DNA from: Solimonas sp041612095
GTDB lineage: Bacteria; Pseudomonadota; Gammaproteobacteria; Nevskiales; Nevskiaceae
Length of the DNA stretch: 34,960 nucleotides
Direction of reading: 5' to 3'
NCBI GenBank assembly: GCA_041612095.1
Contig: JBFJJW010000006.1
Coordinates: forward strand, 1 to 34,960
The notes under the pieces: generated by a model
Told to the model about the DNA's origin: nothing
Database searches by the model: none
What the model saw: the letters and a program-made list of their open reading frames with translations, nothing else
In this document: positions 32,908 through 34,960 of the stretch, one piece after another
Position numbering within the stretch: position 1 is the stretch's first letter
Layout: each line of letters opens with the position of its first letter
Program-made: the position numbers and the translations under genes

Positions 32908-33983
32908 TCGCCCAGTTCCGCCAAGGCCTCGGCCTGCGCTTCGGCCTGCAGCGGTTGGATGACCGGGTGCAGATCACCCTGCATCACGCGTTCCAGCTGG
33001 TACAGCGTCAGATTGATCCGGTGATCGGTAACCCGCCCCTGCGGAAAGTTGTAGGTGCGGATGCGTTCGGAGCGATCACCGCTGCCGACCAGCTGCTTGC
33101 GCTGCGCGGCCCGCTCGCTTTGCTGCTTGCTGCGCGTGGCATCCAGCAGCCTTGCCCCCAGCAGCGACATCGCCTTGGCGCGATTCTTGTGCTGAGAGCG
33201 CTCCTCCTGGCATTCGACCACGACGCCAGTGGGAATGTGGGTCACACGGATCGCGGATTCAGTCTTGTTGACATGCTGACCGCCGGCACCACTGGAGCGG
33301 AAGGTATCGAACTTCAGATCGGCGGGATTGATGTTGATCTGCGCCTCTTCCACTTCCGGCAGCACCGCGACCGTAGCGGCGGAGGTGTGTATGCGCCCCT
33401 GCGCTTCGGTTTCAGGAACGCGCTGCACGCGGTGGGCGCCCGACTCGAACTTCAACTGCGAGTACGCGCCGTAGCCGATCACTCGCGAGATGATTTCCTT
33501 GTAGCCCCCGTGTTCGCCCTCACTCATCGAGATGACCTCGACCTGCCAGCGCTGAGCCTCGGCGTACTTGGAATACATGCGAAACAGATCGCCGGCAAAG
33601 ATGGCGGCCTCGTCGCCGCCGGTACCGGCGCGAATTTCGAGAAAGACGTTGTTGTCATCCAGCGGGTCTCGCGGCACCAGGTACTGCTGCAGCTCAAGCT
33701 CCAGCGCCTCGACCCGTTCCTGCACCGCGGGCCACTCGGAATCCGCCATGGCGCGCAGCTCCAGATCCGGCTCACGGCGCATCTGCTCCAGATCCTCCAT
33801 CTCCTTCTGCGCCGCCCGATAGCTTGCGAACGCCTCGGTCAGGGGCCCCAGCTGGGCATACTCCTGCGAAAGGCGCCGATAGCGATCGGGGTCGGAGGCG
33901 ACATCGGGGTCCGCCAGTTCGCGCGCGATCTCTTCGCGGCGTTCGGCCATGTTCAACAACTTCTGCAGCAGGGACTGTTTCAA
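32904..33983 (-). CDS. prfA: Peptide chain release factor 1
   Basis: A 359-residue RF1 that ends translation at UAA and UAG. The GGQ motif sits at residues 234-236 in SGAGGQHVNKT, and the codon-recognition tripeptide of the RF1 type is PET (190-192). The length and the RAGTGGDEAAIFAGDL block match RF1 rather than RF2. It follows hemA with an 83-base gap and is coupled to prmC, the usual hemA-prfA-prmC order. Confidence 0.97.
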   Translation of the reverse strand: MKQSLLQKLLNMAERREEIARELADPDVASDPDRYRRLSQEYAQLGPLTEAFASYRAAQKEMEDLEQMRREPDLELRAMADSEWPAVQERVEALELELQQYLVPRDPLDDNNVFLEIRAGTGGDEAAIFAGDLFRMYSKYAEAQRWQVEVISMSEGEHGGYKEIISRVIGYGAYSQLKFESGAHRVQRVPETEAQGRIHTSAATVAVLPEVEEAQININPADLKFDTFRSSGAGGQHVNKTESAIRVTHIPTGVVVECQEERSQHKNRAKAMSLLGARLLDATRSKQQSERAAQRKQLVGSGDRSERIRTYNFPQGRVTDHRINLTLYQLERVMQGDLHPVIQPLQAEAQAEALAELGE

Positions 33984-34066
33984 GAGTATCGGACGCGCGT
34001 AATCAGACGTTATCAGCAGGCCCGCGCCGGGTGGCCGGCACGGCGGCGACGCAATAGTCGCGGCGG

Positions 34067-34960
34067 CTAATCTTCGGAAAGGTCGAACAGCTTGCGCGCA
34101 GCGTTCAGCAGCAAGGCCTGCTCGACCGCATCGGCGCGACGCAAGGCCTGCGAGGGCGCGTGCAGAATCTTGTTGCTGAGGGTATCGGCCACGAAGCTCA
34201 GGACCTCGTCCACCGATTCGCCCGCAGCCAGTTTGCGGCGCGCCTTCTCCAGCACTTCGTCGCGGCTCGCACGGGCGCGGGCGCGCAGACCGTGGATCGT
34301 GGAGCCGGCGTCGCGGCTTTCGAGCCAGCGCGCGAACTCACGCGCCTGCGTCTCCACCAGCACTTCCGCCTGCTTCGCCGCCTCGCCGCGCAACTTCAGG
34401 TTCTCACCGACCACGGCGCGCAGATCATCGATGCTGTACAGGTAGATGTCTTCCATTTCGGCGATGCGCGGATCGATATCGCGCGGCACCGCCAGGTCAA
34501 TCATGAATACCGGCTTGCGGCGACGGGCGCGCACGGCGCGTTCCATAGCGGCACGCTCGAGTACATAACCCCGCGCTGCGGTCGAGGACACGATCAGGTC
34601 CGCGTCCGCGAGATAGCTGGGCAGGTCGTCGAGACTGATCGCATAGCCGTGCACCTCACGCGCCAGCTTCTCCGCGCGCTCCAGGCTGCGATTGGCCACC
34701 ACGATGCGGCCCACCCCGTGCTGCTGCAGGTGCCGCGCCATCAACTGCATCATCTCGCCGGCGCCGATCAACAGCGCGGTCTGTTGCTTCATGTCCGCGA
34801 AAATCCGCCGTGCCATCTGCACTGCGGCATACGCCACCGACACCGGATGCGCGCCAATCTCGGTCTGGCTGCGCACCAGCTTGGCGACCGAGAACGAATG
34901 CTGGAACAGACGCGACAGCACCGGCCCCAGGCTGCGTGCTTCATGCGCCAACGCATACGA
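34067..34960 (-). CDS. hemA: Glutamyl-tRNA reductase, C-terminal part (start outside window)
   Basis: This is the last about 297 codons of the enzyme that reduces Glu-tRNA to glutamate-1-semialdehyde, the first step of tetrapyrrole synthesis by the C5 route. The visible part contains FSVAKLVRSQTEIGAHPVSV split across a helix, the NADPH-binding motif LIGAGEMMQLMARHL, the segment PVFMIDLAVPRDIDP, and the C-terminal dimerisation helices. The catalytic N-terminal domain lies beyond the right edge. The reading frame is open to the end of the window. It heads the hemA-prfA-prmC cluster. Confidence 0.96.
   Translation of the reverse strand, partial: SYALAHEARSLGPVLSRLFQHSFSVAKLVRSQTEIGAHPVSVAYAAVQMARRIFADMKQQTALLIGAGEMMQLMARHLQQHGVGRIVVANRSLERAEKLAREVHGYAISLDDLPSYLADADLIVSSTAARGYVLERAAMERAVRARRRKPVFMIDLAVPRDIDPRIAEMEDIYLYSIDDLRAVVGENLKLRGEAAKQAEVLVETQAREFARWLESRDAGSTIHGLRARARASRDEVLEKARRKLAAGESVDEVLSFVADTLSNKILHAPSQALRRADAVEQALLLNAARKLFDLSED

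Noticed and set aside
32877..34070. 397-codon open frame opposite prfA
   Set aside because: It is antisense to a certain release factor gene, and its composition is that of a reversed coding strand.
1..34960. CRISPR array, tRNA, transposase, integrase or toxin-antitoxin pair
   Set aside because: No spaced identical repeats, cloverleaf sequence or mobile-element protein motif was found on either strand by reading.

Overview
The window is a dense, high-GC stretch of bacterial chromosome. About 35 whole protein genes and two partial ones were found, with almost no non-coding space. The gene orders hemA-prfA-prmC-moeB, purN-purM-DUF2066-perM-hda, wrbA-DUF2069, proS next to a lytic transglycosylase, and pqiABC all point to a Gammaproteobacterium. 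The many lipoproteins, the MCE system and a predicted outer-membrane barrel show a Gram-negative envelope. The overall pattern resembles the Xanthomonadales/Nevskiales side of the class, but the sequence alone does not fix genus. I saw no tRNA, rRNA, CRISPR array, insertion sequence, prophage gene or clear island border, so this is mostly core genome with a few less familiar genes between conserved blocks.

Region by region. 1-2400: the tail of a probable lipase chaperone, a doubled TM2 membrane protein, DNA polymerase IV (dinB), a small lipoprotein and a CsbD-type stress protein. 2480-6073: a four-gene pqi operon (two half-size PqiA proteins, PqiB, PqiC), joined at every junction by ATGA overlaps. 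6181-8364: a Dcp-type M3 peptidase lipoprotein. 8639-12347: a less conserved block with a predicted outer-membrane barrel protein, a DUF2855 dehydrogenase-like protein and an unusual sigma54-type AAA+ ATPase without a DNA-binding domain. 12439-13947: Hsp15, a ClpP-fold lipoprotein and a BON-domain periplasmic protein. 14253-17185: an APS/PAPS reductase (cysH), an RcnB/CigR-like protein, a SmpA/OmlA-like lipoprotein and a Nudix-metallo-beta-lactamase fusion.

17202-22139: DUF3108, purN and purM on the minus strand, diverging from DUF2066, an AI-2E/PerM permease and hda on the plus strand. 22060-24384: DUF2069 and wrbA (minus), then a LysM lipoprotein and an NTF2-like protein (plus). 24381-28357: a lytic transglycosylase, proS and a PAS-GGDEF-EAL c-di-GMP enzyme, all minus. 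28572-31007: a large lipoprotein joining a PHP phosphoesterase domain to a repeat-rich beta-propeller-like region. 31004-34960: a degenerate JAMM/MPN protein, a MoeB/ThiF-type E1 enzyme, prmC, prfA and the 3' part of hemA, all minus and tightly packed.

The genes form several functional groups rather than one pathway: envelope lipid transport (pqi), purine synthesis (purN/purM), sulfate assimilation (cysH), translation and tetrapyrrole start-up (hemA-prfA-prmC), replication control and damage tolerance (hda, dinB, both with likely sliding-clamp motifs), and c-di-GMP signalling. The candidates least explained by known systems are the AAA+ protein with an altered GAFTGA loop, the inactivated JAMM protein beside MoeB, the PHP-propeller lipoprotein, and interleaved inverted repeats upstream of the M3 peptidase. 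No convincing new defence or mobile system was seen.
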